Positions 45,360 through 53,632 of a stretch of 64,000 nt of DNA are shown one piece after another. How positions within the stretch are numbered: position 1 is the stretch's first letter; every line of letters starts with the position of its first letter. The DNA is from Bacteroidota bacterium (GTDB taxonomy: Bacteria; Bacteroidota; Bacteroidia; UKL13-3). The notes under the pieces are model-generated. The model was given only the letters and a program-made list of their open reading frames with translations. It did not search any database and was not told the DNA's origin. Where the stretch lies: assembly GCA_027487835.1 (NCBI GenBank), contig JAIYCU010000032.1, positions 1 through 64,000 of the forward strand. Reading direction: 5' to 3'. A program made the position numbers and the translations under genes.

Positions 45360-45950
45360 ATGGATTACATTAAAGCCAGTGAGTTTATAATAAATAAGGT
45401 AAAGAATGATTTACCTGAATTTTTAAAATATCATAGTTACCATCATGTAATGGATGTGCTTGAAGCTGCCATAAACCTTGCTAAATTAGAATGTATATCT
45501 GACTATGATTGCCTTTTACTTAAAACGGCCGTTTTATACCACGATGCTGGTTTTATTAAACAAACCAATGAGCATGAGAAAATAGGTTGTGAAATTGCCC
45601 AAGAAACTTTACCTCAATTTGGCTATACCGCAGAGGAGATTGATAAAATTTGTGGAATGATAATGGCCACAAAAATTCCTCAATCGCCTAATAACTTGCT
45701 CGAACAGATCATTTGTGACGCAGACCTTGATTACCTAGGAAGGGATGATTTTTGGAAAATAGGCAACAACCTTTACCATGAGTTGAAGATTTATGGCGTT
45801 TTAAATAATGAAAAAGATTGGAATAGATTGCAACTTAAATTCCTTACTTCGCATAACTATTTCACAAAAAGTGCCATCGTGCTAAGACAAGAAAAAAAGA
45901 ATGAGCATGTAGAAAAAATAAAACAAATAGTTTCAACGTATCAAGAATAA
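45360..45950 (+). CDS. HD-domain phosphohydrolase
   Basis: A 196-residue metal-dependent hydrolase: metal ligands expected at His29 (YHSYHHVMDV), His61-Asp62 (LYHDAGF) and Asp120 (ICDADLDYLG). Similar small HD proteins hydrolyse nucleotides or are linked to cyclic nucleotide signalling. It lies 8 bp before a Usp gene and is likely cotranscribed, suggesting a stress context. Confidence 0.8.
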   Translation: MDYIKASEFIINKVKNDLPEFLKYHSYHHVMDVLEAAINLAKLECISDYDCLLLKTAVLYHDAGFIKQTNEHEKIGCEIAQETLPQFGYTAEEIDKICGMIMATKIPQSPNNLLEQIICDADLDYLGRDDFWKIGNNLYHELKIYGVLNNEKDWNRLQLKFLTSHNYFTKSAIVLRQEKKNEHVEKIKQIVSTYQE

Positions 45951-45958
45951 AAATAAAC

Positions 45959-46783
45959 ATGACTAAACCAGTTATACTTGTTCCTACAGATTTTACCCCA
46001 ATTGGTGAAAGTGCTGCTAACTACGCCCAGCAATTGGCAACAATTCTCCATGCCAAAGTAACCATGTTGCATGTGGTGAGTAAAGATAAAGAATTTGCCA
46101 AAGCCGAAGCAGCGCTTCAAACTGTTGCTTCCCAACTTACCCTAAAAGGCGTGGAATCTGATACCCATGTAGCGGTTGGAAATATTTTTGATGATATTGG
46201 TGCAGTAGCTAAAACCTTGGATGCCAAATTAATCGTTATGGGAACACATGGCGTTAAGGGCATGCAACACATTATGGGCTCCAAGGCCTTAAAAGTAATT
46301 ACAAACAGTGATGTGCCTTTTATTGTGGTTCAAAACAAGCCACTTAAACCAGAAGGATTTAAGAATATCGTCATCCCCCTAAACTTTCAACAAGAAGTAA
46401 AACAAAGCATCAAGTATGCATGGGAAATTGGCAAATACTTCAATGCAAAAATTCATATAGTTTACCTTAAAGAAAAGGACCCTTTTATTGCCGCTAAAAT
46501 TGAAAGAAACATTCCTTATGCTGAAGAGTTACTTGAGGAAAATGGCGTTAGCTACGAAATCACAGGAATAGAAAAAAATAATTTCGCCAAAGATTTCTGC
46601 CAATTCTCTGAAAAAGCAAATGCAGATTTAATCACTATCATTAATAACCAAGAGAACATTTTTACTTATTTCGGTGGCTCTTTTGAGCAAACAGTAATTG
46701 GAAATGAGCAAGAAATCCCTGTATTAGTTATTAACGCAATACATCTAAAAGCCGCATACAGCTTTAGCATTTACTTTGGATAA
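45959..46783 (+). CDS. tandem universal stress protein
   Basis: A 274-residue protein with two UspA folds (about 1-142 and 145-274). The first has the start VILVPTDFTPIGESAANYA and the ATP-loop motif IVMGTHGVKGMQHIMGSKA. The second is more diverged and lacks a clear GxxGxxxx loop, so probably only one half binds ATP. Shares the GTHGVKGMQHI core with the Usp at 61049. Confidence 0.88.
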   Translation: MTKPVILVPTDFTPIGESAANYAQQLATILHAKVTMLHVVSKDKEFAKAEAALQTVASQLTLKGVESDTHVAVGNIFDDIGAVAKTLDAKLIVMGTHGVKGMQHIMGSKALKVITNSDVPFIVVQNKPLKPEGFKNIVIPLNFQQEVKQSIKYAWEIGKYFNAKIHIVYLKEKDPFIAAKIERNIPYAEELLEENGVSYEITGIEKNNFAKDFCQFSEKANADLITIINNQENIFTYFGGSFEQTVIGNEQEIPVLVINAIHLKAAYSFSIYFG

Positions 46784-46832
46784 ACTTAGTTAAATGATCC
46801 TTGGCTCATTAATCTTTTAAAAACCTAAAGCC

Positions 46833-47564
46833 ATGAATAAAATAAACAATTTAGCAGCATTATTGGCTGTTACCTTTTTAGTAGGATTTGTATCCTGTAA
46901 AAGGCTAGAAGAAGGAAACAAAGGCGGCGGCTATTCTAAGGAATGCAATTTAACTGGCACCCTTATTAAAACAGAGTATAGCAAAAGCGTCTTAAATAAT
47001 TTATGGATACAAGGCAATAATGGAGAGGTTTATCAGGCTTGTGCAAATGATGTCATAAACTTTGCTGCAGAATCATTTGTTGAAGGACAAAAAGTAGTAT
47101 TTGGCACAAGAGCCCTAAAATCAAATGAAACTTGCGAGACTATTTTTGTTGAATGTCCAACGGGTATGATAATGCCAACTCAAAAAGTTGGAGTTACCTG
47201 CATTAGCAAAGTTTCTGGAAAATGTGGCAAAAGCCTCATTAATAGGCCATCTTTGGACAAAGAACAAACAGTAAGTATAGAAAATGTATGGCAAGAAGGT
47301 AACCACTTAAAGTTATTTGTAGCGTTTAGTGGCTGTAATTTTGATGCTTCGCCCATTAACTTACATTGGGATGGCAACTTAATGAAGAGCAATCCTGCGC
47401 AGGTAGAATTTGCTTTAGGAAATATGCCTCCTTCTCAAATGTGTACTGCTTATTTTACGGATACTTTATGTGTAGATATTAGCCGTTTAAAGACCTTTGG
47501 AAACCATTTTAGCTTACAAGTAAAAGGATATAAAAAGGGACCCATCTCCCTAAGTTTTAACTAG
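46833..47564 (+). CDS. cysteine-rich hypothetical lipoprotein
   Basis: A 243-residue lipoprotein (VSC, Cys22) with about nine further cysteines in the mature part (SKECNLTG, ETCETIFVECPTG, VTCISKVSGKCGKS, SQMCTAY), probably disulfide-bonded in the periplasm or on the surface. No family recognised. Its TAG overlaps the stop of the next gene on the other strand (CTAG). Confidence 0.65.
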   Translation: MNKINNLAALLAVTFLVGFVSCKRLEEGNKGGGYSKECNLTGTLIKTEYSKSVLNNLWIQGNNGEVYQACANDVINFAAESFVEGQKVVFGTRALKSNETCETIFVECPTGMIMPTQKVGVTCISKVSGKCGKSLINRPSLDKEQTVSIENVWQEGNHLKLFVAFSGCNFDASPINLHWDGNLMKSNPAQVEFALGNMPPSQMCTAYFTDTLCVDISRLKTFGNHFSLQVKGYKKGPISLSFN

Positions 47565-48052
47565 GGTGTAGCTGTGATATGCAGTTGTGTTCCGAGATTT
47601 CGCACATAATACTGTCTAAGGCCCCGCTTCGCGGGGCCTTCTATTTGCGAGCCATTGCTAGCCACAAACCTCGACCCACAACAATTCACAAAGGTGCTGC
47701 CACTAAACTGCCCACACCTAAAAAATAAGGTAGAATTTTCTACACTCACATAACTGCAACTGCTATCCACATTTACCGGACAAGAACGGTCAAACGCAAC
47801 ATACTTTTCTTGGCCTTCAAATCCAGTATTATAAATGATGACTCCTCTTTGTTTATATCCTTGGTTAGGCTCATAAACATATCCATTGGTAAACTGCAAG
47901 TCTGCATAACCCGGTAAGTTAAGATTCACATAAAAATCAACATTCACAGGCGGAAAAAAATCTCCTTGCTGATTCTGGTTCTCATCCTTGCGGCAGGCCC
48001 AAAAGCAAAGAGTAGCAAGACAAAATAATAAGGCAGTTTTAATTATCTTCAT
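47561..48052 (-). CDS. Rieske-fold-like lipoprotein lacking histidine ligands
   Basis: A 163-residue lipoprotein (FWAC, Cys20). Residues 85-160 follow a Rieske pattern: VAFDRSCPVN, later FVNCCGSRF, then a GxxxxGPA segment and a final beta strand. The two His ligands of a [2Fe-2S] Rieske centre are replaced (Val93 and Cys125), while Cys91, Cys99, Cys113, Cys124 and Cys125 are present. It probably binds no Rieske cluster; a disulfide-stabilised or all-Cys metal site are alternatives. A GC-rich hairpin overlaps codons 138-145. Confidence 0.55.
   Translation of the reverse strand: MKIIKTALLFCLATLCFWACRKDENQNQQGDFFPPVNVDFYVNLNLPGYADLQFTNGYVYEPNQGYKQRGVIIYNTGFEGQEKYVAFDRSCPVNVDSSCSYVSVENSTLFFRCGQFSGSTFVNCCGSRFVASNGSQIEGPAKRGLRQYYVRNLGTQLHITATP
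47618..47640. repeat. perfect GC-rich hairpin inside a coding sequence
   Basis: AAGGCCCCGC / GCGGGGCCTT, 10-bp perfect stem with a 3-nt TTC loop. It lies in the 3' part of the minus-strand Rieske-like gene and 53 bp past the stop of the convergent lipoprotein gene, for which it could serve as a terminator, though no T run follows. Far more GC-rich than its surroundings. Confidence 0.7.
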
Positions 48053-48056
48053 GCTT

Positions 48057-48064
48057 CAAAGATA
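48057..48064 (-). promoter_or_regulatory. -7 box TATCTTTG 4 nt before a start codon
   Basis: Minus-strand TAnnTTTG match ending 4 nt upstream of the Rieske-like lipoprotein ATG. Confidence 0.4.
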
Positions 48065-48097
48065 AATGATTTAACAAAAGCAAGGTGGGGCAAAAAA

Positions 48098-48601
48098 CTA
48101 CAAATCAGAATTTGCAACTGCTTCCAATTCTAAAATCTCTTTGTATAGACTTTTCCCATCAGAAAATACACCAATAAGCCTAAGTTTATCTCCGCGTTTA
48201 TCTATTGTATACGTAACTCTGCGCACAAAATCTACTCCTGTAGGTATCGTAAAAAAGCTAAATGACTTTGCCTCCTTCCAATCGGCATACCATAAAATGG
48301 CCGCCCCAGAACTTGTTAACTTCTGAAATGAATTGCCCCAAGATACAGGATACGCTTTCACCTTAAAATCTAACTGGTTATAAGTGTCGCTGCTATTGTC
48401 CCAAAATATAATGGTTCCCAATGTGTCTATATCATAAATGGTTTTATTGAAATCGCCAGATGCCGAATCTTGCTTTATCCATTGATAGCGGCTTATTTTT
48501 CTTGGACCACTAAAATTTTGTCTCAGTGCATTTTCTGTTTTGCATGCACTCAAAAAAACCAAAAATAACAATACGGTTTGAACCAAGTGCCTAGTCTTCA
48601 T
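48098..48601 (-). CDS. hypothetical lipoprotein
   Basis: About 167 residues from the ATG at 48601 (MKTRHLVQTVLLFLVFLSAC, lipobox LSAC); the longer frame upstream would bury the signal peptide. The mature part has a WxxD-rich beta pattern (TIIFWDNSSDTYNQLDF, ILWYADWKEAKSF) without a recognised family. Its start overlaps the end of the upstream barrel-like gene by 11 bp. A GGTTTGAACC copy falls inside the signal-peptide codons. Confidence 0.6.
   Translation of the reverse strand: MKTRHLVQTVLLFLVFLSACKTENALRQNFSGPRKISRYQWIKQDSASGDFNKTIYDIDTLGTIIFWDNSSDTYNQLDFKVKAYPVSWGNSFQKLTSSGAAILWYADWKEAKSFSFFTIPTGVDFVRRVTYTIDKRGDKLRLIGVFSDGKSLYKEILELEAVANSDL
48575..48584 (+). repeat. dispersed decamer GGTTTGAACC, copy 9
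   Basis: Exact copy in the signal-peptide codons of a lipoprotein gene; read on the coding strand as Val-Gln-Thr. Confidence 0.8.
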
Positions 48602-49379
48602 AAACATTGAAATTAAATTGTAAACCTGCGAACAACATAAAATAGTCCATCTTCCAGTATTGATCCTCTGGATAATCATAGAAATTCCCTGCAGGAATTA
48701 CCTTTTCGTAGGCTTCAAAATTCACAGGTACCCAGGAGTCGCTGCTGCCATCTTCGCCCCTAACTCCAGATAAATCATTATAATTAGAACCCATGTTGGT
48801 TGCCCCTGCTAAACCAAAATAAAGATTCAAAGGGCCTTTTAACTTGATGCTAGCATCTATTTTATAGAAAAATCCGAAAGTACTGTACGTGCCATTTATA
48901 GGCTGCAACTGGCTAAATGAAACGGTGCCATCTGGGTACTCAAAATTTGAAACTAAGGAGCTACTTGCAAAACCAATGCGCGTTTGCATGGCCCATTTCT
49001 TGCGGTTGCCAAATACCAAACCAAAATCTAATGGTGTGCGGTTGTATAAGGTAAATTGCCTTATGTTTCCATTATTAAACTCAGCCTTCATGGCGTTTCT
49101 GGCAGCGCTCATGTTAAGGCACATGCCAAAGTTATCAGTTAGCCAAAAACGCAGGCCTATGTCTGTAAGATAAGGCAGGCCTGAGGCACCCATTTCTCTT
49201 TTTAATTGCGAACCATATACTTCATTATAAGACTGTGTTGCAGCCTTGATACTTTTGCCGCCAATGCTATTGATGGCTGCACTAAAATTTAGGTCTATTG
49301 CCTCTAACTGTGCCTTGCTGGATAAAGCCAACAAAAGCATCAACAAAACAAGCAAACAAGGAGTATTAAGTTTTTTCAT
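48591..49379 (-). CDS. putative outer-membrane beta-barrel protein
   Basis: A 262-residue protein with signal peptide (LLVLLMLLLALSSKAQ) and many amphipathic strands (IGLRFWLTDNFGMCLNMS, FGLVFGNRKKWAMQTRIGF, FAGLQFNFNVYED). No catalytic motif. Lies 5 bp after a second barrel-like gene (49385-50092); the pair and the lipoprotein downstream form one probable operon. Confidence 0.6.
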   Translation of the reverse strand: MKKLNTPCLLVLLMLLLALSSKAQLEAIDLNFSAAINSIGGKSIKAATQSYNEVYGSQLKREMGASGLPYLTDIGLRFWLTDNFGMCLNMSAARNAMKAEFNNGNIRQFTLYNRTPLDFGLVFGNRKKWAMQTRIGFASSSLVSNFEYPDGTVSFSQLQPINGTYSTFGFFYKIDASIKLKGPLNLYFGLAGATNMGSNYNDLSGVRGEDGSSDSWVPVNFEAYEKVIPAGNFYDYPEDQYWKMDYFMLFAGLQFNFNVYED

Positions 49380-49384
49380 GGTGC

Positions 49385-50092
49385 TTATTTTTTATTTCCA
49401 ATGATGATAGCAGCTTGTATATTGAAGGAATTTAATTGGTAAGCATAAAATGGAGCAATGCCAAGCTCTGTGGGGATATAATCAATATAATAGGAAGCAC
49501 GCAGCCGAAAAAATCGCATGGGATACACATCGGCATAAAGGGTCATTCCCAAGGTAGTATTCTGAGAAAATAAACCAGTATTACCCTGGTATAATTGCAC
49601 AAATTCATCTGGATTATCAGTTGATTTTGTATCCTTTTTTAGTACTTTAAAATTGCCAATATCGATTGGGCAAACACCAAAGGTAAAGTTATCCGATAGC
49701 TTATAGCCAAGCCCAAAGGTATGAAACAAGTTGTGCCTAATTTTAACCGTTATGTCGCCTTCATAATTACGACCTTGACTAGTATAATCACCACTACCGT
49801 GGGTAGAGAAATGTTTGTTTTCCCAGCCTGTAAATACATGCATGCCATCTCTGGTATAAGTGCCCCATTCAAAACCCATACCGTGGAAGAAATTGTTGAA
49901 CTCAAACCTATCCTCAAAATTTGGATAGGTAAGGTGGTTCCATTTATATACTTCGTTCTTAAAATTGGGCAAACCCTTAGAGAAGGTAGAGCCTTGGTAA
50001 GTAATGCCAAAATACGTTTGTCCAAAGGCAGTAATTGCAATTCCCTGAATGCACAAGATTGCAAGAATAATTTTAACTTGGGTAGTTCTCAT
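49385..50092 (-). CDS. putative outer-membrane beta-barrel protein
   Basis: A 235-residue protein with signal peptide (IILAILCIQGIAITAFGQ) and strand-rich body (FGITYQGSTFSKG, GMGFEWGTYTRDG, HTFGLGYKLSDNFTFGV, LRASYYIDYIP). No known family recognised; similar in style to the next gene. Begins an apparent three-gene unit. Confidence 0.6.
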   Translation of the reverse strand: MRTTQVKIILAILCIQGIAITAFGQTYFGITYQGSTFSKGLPNFKNEVYKWNHLTYPNFEDRFEFNNFFHGMGFEWGTYTRDGMHVFTGWENKHFSTHGSGDYTSQGRNYEGDITVKIRHNLFHTFGLGYKLSDNFTFGVCPIDIGNFKVLKKDTKSTDNPDEFVQLYQGNTGLFSQNTTLGMTLYADVYPMRFFRLRASYYIDYIPTELGIAPFYAYQLNSFNIQAAIIIGNKK

Positions 50093-50149
50093 ACGTTAAT
50101 CGAATAGCAAGTATAAGAAAATACCCATGTTAAAAGAAAATGAAGTTTA

Positions 50150-52495
50150 TCAGTTTCCTTGCCTTGCCTTCTTCATTGGGTTGGCATCGTCATATTGACC
50201 TCTACCAAGGGTTTTAGATTTATACAATTCAAATGCAGTGGGTGTTAATTCTTTTGTCCAAGCATTATTGCGTTCATCTATGTCCGCGGTTTCTTTGTAA
50301 GGGTCAAGCTGTATGCCAACCACCTTTTTGTCTTTTGCAAAGGTTTTGATTACCTCTTTTTCATTCTTGCGCCAGATATAAGCATTGATATATTCAACCT
50401 CTTTGGTTCCGTCTTCGTAAGTCCACTCAACTATAATTGGCATTACACTGCCTCCTTTATTGCTAAAGTGCAATTCATAGTAATACTTGTCTTTATACTT
50501 TTCAAAATCAGCCTCGGTAATGGGTGTGGTGCTCTCATAGCGGTTAACGCGCCTTGAGCTGGTATCTGTTGTAGGTTTATAGTAATAATAAAAATCGCGC
50601 AAGCTAGTGTCTTTATCCACCAAAAATACCATGCCACTGGCTAAGTTTCTTTGCCTGCTTACATGAATAAACTCTTCTGGCTCTGGTCTACTTCTTCTTG
50701 TTTCAAACTTCTCTAAGGGTGCCTTTGGCACATCTGCTCTAAACACAAACACACTGTCTAATGAAATATCAACAGGTTCTATATCATAAAACCATGCGCG
50801 CCAATACCAATCTAAATCTACTGCCGATGCATCTTCCATGCTTCTAAAGAAATCAGCAGGTGAAGGATGTTTAAATGCCCAACGCTTGCAATATTCCTTA
50901 AAGGCATAATCAAATAATTCTCTACCCATTACAGTTTCCCTTAAAATATTGAGGGCTGTGGCTGGCTTTGCATAGGCATTCGGACCAAACTGTATGATGT
51001 TTTCGCTATTGGTCATAATGGGCTCTAGCTGATTTTTTGGTAGGCGCATATAATCTACAATCTTGTGAGCTGGACCTCTAGACGAAGGATAATTGTTATC
51101 AAACTCTTGCTCGGTTAAAAATTGCACAAAAGTATTTAGTCCCTCATCCATCCAACTCCATTGACGCTCATCGCTGTTAATAATCATTGGAAAAAAGTTG
51201 TGTCCCACCTCATGAATGATAACGCCAATCATGCCATACTTGGTTCTAGCACTGTAGGTTCCATCCTCTTCGGTTCGGCCAAAATTAAAACATATCATAG
51301 GATACTCCATGCCACTGGCTGCCTCCACACTTATGGCCACAGGATATGGATATGGAATGGTAAACTTGCTGTAAGTCCTAATGGTTTGTGCCACTACCTT
51401 ACTTGAGTATTTTCTATACAATCCATACGCTTCTTTTGGGTAATAACTCATGCACATTACCTTTTTACTTTCTACAGGTTCGGCCATGGCATCCCACACA
51501 AACTTCCTTGAGCTTCCCCAAGCAAAATCGCGCACATTTACTGCTTTATACTTCCAAATTTTATATTGGCCTTTTATTGGGTTTAACTCACGTTGTTTGG
51601 CCTCTTCTAAACTCACAATTTCTATAGGCTCAGTTGCTGTTTGTGCTTTGTTCCAGCGGGCCAATTGCTCTTTGGTTAAAACCTCTGCATAGTTACTGCA
51701 TGTTCCTGTAGAGCCCACCACATGGTCGGCAGGCACTTTCATATTCACCTCAAAATTTCCAAAAACCAATGAGAACTCTCCCCTACCTGTAAACTGTTTG
51801 TGGTTCCAACCTTGATAGTCGCTATACACGCACATTCTTGGATACCACTGCGATATGGTAAAGGTACAGTTACTGTCTGAACCAAAGCGCTCATAACCGC
51901 CTCTGCCGCCAATTTTCATGCGCTCAGGAATTTTGTAATTCCACTTAATTCTAAAGCTAAATTTCGACTTTGATTTCAAGGGCGACTTCAACTCTACACG
52001 CATCATGGTTTGGTTGATGGTATATTTTAATGGGTTGCCAAATGTATCTGTTACAGACAAGATGTTTACGCCATACCCTTCTAAGTTCTTTCTAAATTCT
52101 AATCCTTCCAACTGCCCAACAGATAGTGGATATGATTTCTCGCTGCCATCAAAATTGTTGCTTTCTGCGTTTGATTGATGCTGGTTTTCATCCAACTGAA
52201 GCCAAACATAACTTAGCACATCTGGCGAATTGTTGTGATAGGTAATTTGTTCATCGCCGTGCAAACGCAAATTGGCTTCATCTAAAAAAGCTTCGATTTT
52301 ATAATCGGCTTGTTGCTGCCAATATTGATGCCCTGGCGCACCAGAAGCAGCCCTGTAGGTATTAGCATCTGGCAAAATAGTTCCCAATTGCTCAAACTTG
52401 TTTCCATGATTTGAACTTGGATTGTTGCGGAGATTCTGGGCTTGCAAAACAAATGCACTGCCACAAATCCATAATAAAAGTAGAATTCTATTCAT
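50150..52495 (-). CDS. M1-like (gluzincin) metallopeptidase
   Basis: A 781-residue exported protein (signal peptide to FVLQAQ). Zinc site HEVGHNFFP with His428, Glu429, His432 and third ligand Glu451 in WSWMDEGLNTFVQF; a GMEYP stretch at 395-399 sits where GxMEN lies in classical M1 enzymes. HEVGH replaces the usual HELAH, as in a Bacteroidota branch of the family. The long C-terminal part is beta-rich. It is 3 bp downstream of HupE/UreJ. Confidence 0.85.
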   Translation of the reverse strand: MNRILLLLWICGSAFVLQAQNLRNNPSSNHGNKFEQLGTILPDANTYRAASGAPGHQYWQQQADYKIEAFLDEANLRLHGDEQITYHNNSPDVLSYVWLQLDENQHQSNAESNNFDGSEKSYPLSVGQLEGLEFRKNLEGYGVNILSVTDTFGNPLKYTINQTMMRVELKSPLKSKSKFSFRIKWNYKIPERMKIGGRGGYERFGSDSNCTFTISQWYPRMCVYSDYQGWNHKQFTGRGEFSLVFGNFEVNMKVPADHVVGSTGTCSNYAEVLTKEQLARWNKAQTATEPIEIVSLEEAKQRELNPIKGQYKIWKYKAVNVRDFAWGSSRKFVWDAMAEPVESKKVMCMSYYPKEAYGLYRKYSSKVVAQTIRTYSKFTIPYPYPVAISVEAASGMEYPMICFNFGRTEEDGTYSARTKYGMIGVIIHEVGHNFFPMIINSDERQWSWMDEGLNTFVQFLTEQEFDNNYPSSRGPAHKIVDYMRLPKNQLEPIMTNSENIIQFGPNAYAKPATALNILRETVMGRELFDYAFKEYCKRWAFKHPSPADFFRSMEDASAVDLDWYWRAWFYDIEPVDISLDSVFVFRADVPKAPLEKFETRRSRPEPEEFIHVSRQRNLASGMVFLVDKDTSLRDFYYYYKPTTDTSSRRVNRYESTTPITEADFEKYKDKYYYELHFSNKGGSVMPIIVEWTYEDGTKEVEYINAYIWRKNEKEVIKTFAKDKKVVGIQLDPYKETADIDERNNAWTKELTPTAFELYKSKTLGRGQYDDANPMKKARQGN

Positions 52496-52498
52496 TGT

Positions 52499-53092
52499 TT
52501 AATTTATAATTTCTTGTAAACGCTGCCATGTTAATCCCAAAGAAACAACAACAGCTAATAATCCATAAACCCTTATTTGCCTTGAGAGTTTAACTTTAAG
52601 CATATTCTCCAAAAGCCAGCAAATAGCAAATAGTACCAACACAATTAACAATTGGCCTGCTTCTAAACCCAAATTAAAAAACAATAAGGGCTGCAACATT
52701 GAGGCTTGGTCTGACAACATTGATTTTATTAAAGTGGAAAATCCCATGCCATGCACTAAACCAAAAAACACCACCAAGGCAAGGGTGGGTAAAAAAGCTT
52801 TGTTCTCTGACGCTTCTTTTTGCAAAATAGCCATTAACGCGGTTATCAAAATGGTGACGGCAATGCCCATTTCTACCCAAGCACTTGGCAATTTTATGAA
52901 ACCAAAAACACTTAATGCCAATGATAAACTATGCCCAAGGGTAAACCCCGTTATTAGCCAGAACAGGCGTTTTAGCTGATTGTTGCCAAAATAGGGCGTA
53001 CACAAAACCAATAAAAAAAGCATATGATCAAAGCCTGCAAAATCTGCAATGTGCAAACAGCCCTCTGTAAACCATAAACTTATTTCACCCAT
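52499..53092 (-). CDS. HupE/UreJ family membrane protein
   Basis: A 197-residue protein with about six membrane helices and the family pattern: GFDHMLFLLVL, ITGFTLGHSLSLAL, FFGLVHGMGFSTL and FNLGLEAGQL. The His residues in these helices suggest metal (nickel or cobalt) movement in characterised relatives. Here it sits with an M1-like peptidase and divergent DUF6702 rather than hydrogenase genes, so the metal role is uncertain. Confidence 0.85.
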   Translation of the reverse strand: MGEISLWFTEGCLHIADFAGFDHMLFLLVLCTPYFGNNQLKRLFWLITGFTLGHSLSLALSVFGFIKLPSAWVEMGIAVTILITALMAILQKEASENKAFLPTLALVVFFGLVHGMGFSTLIKSMLSDQASMLQPLLFFNLGLEAGQLLIVLVLFAICWLLENMLKVKLSRQIRVYGLLAVVVSLGLTWQRLQEIIN

Positions 53093-53100
53093 CTATTATT

Positions 53101-53108
53101 TATATTTG
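53101..53108 (+). promoter_or_regulatory. -7 box TATATTTG 5 nt before a start codon
   Basis: Perfect -7 consensus ending 5 nt before the DUF6702 ATG at 53114, in the 21-bp gap between divergent genes. Confidence 0.5.
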
Positions 53109-53113
53109 AAGAG

Positions 53114-53632
53114 ATGCAAACTAAAAAAAATATCCTAAAAGCCATCACCTTGTTTTGTTTAACGGCTGTATTATTATCTATGCGACCGGCTAAGCATCCC
53201 TATTACTTGAGTGTTTGCGATATTAATATTGAGCCCAAGTTTAAACAAATTACCCTGAGCTGCCGCCTCTTTGCCGATGATTTACAGCAAGAATTGCTTC
53301 AAGAATACAAACTTAAAGCAAACTTTTTGGTTCAAACCGAAACCCAAAAAAAAGCCTTAAACCAATACTTAGCAGCCCATTTAAAGATACGTGACAACAA
53401 GCAAAACTACCCTTTTACTGTAATTGGTTACGAGGTAAAAGAAGAGTCGGTTTGGATTTATGCAGAGGCCAAATGCAATAAAACACCTGGCCATCTCTTG
53501 GTTCATAACACCCTTTTATGCAAGGGTTTTAGCGGCCAATCCAATATTGTGCACGTAAACTTCGACCTGTTGCGAGAAAGCCACAAACACACTTGCACCG
53601 AGCCTGAGCACTTGTTTGATTTTGTGCCCTAA
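53114..53632 (+). CDS. DUF6702 family exported protein
   Basis: A 172-residue protein with an N-terminal signal or anchor segment, then [18 protein letters not shown], the typical beginning of DUF6702 proteins, which in Bacteroidota neighbour M1 peptidases and HupE genes, as here. Function unknown; presumably an envelope partner of those two. Its TAA overlaps the prfC stop by sharing CTAA. GGTTTGAACC-type copy at 53329. Confidence 0.8.
   Translation: MQTKKNILKAITLFCLTAVLLSMRPAKHPYYLSVCDINIEPKFKQITLSCRLFADDLQQELLQEYKLKANFLVQTETQKKALNQYLAAHLKIRDNKQNYPFTVIGYEVKEESVWIYAEAKCNKTPGHLLVHNTLLCKGFSGQSNIVHVNFDLLRESHKHTCTEPEHLFDFVP
53329..53344 (-). repeat. extended dispersed motif GGTTTCGGTTTGAACC, copy 10
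   Basis: Minus-strand orientation; core decamer 53329-53338. Inside the DUF6702 gene, read as Val-Gln-Thr. Confidence 0.8.
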
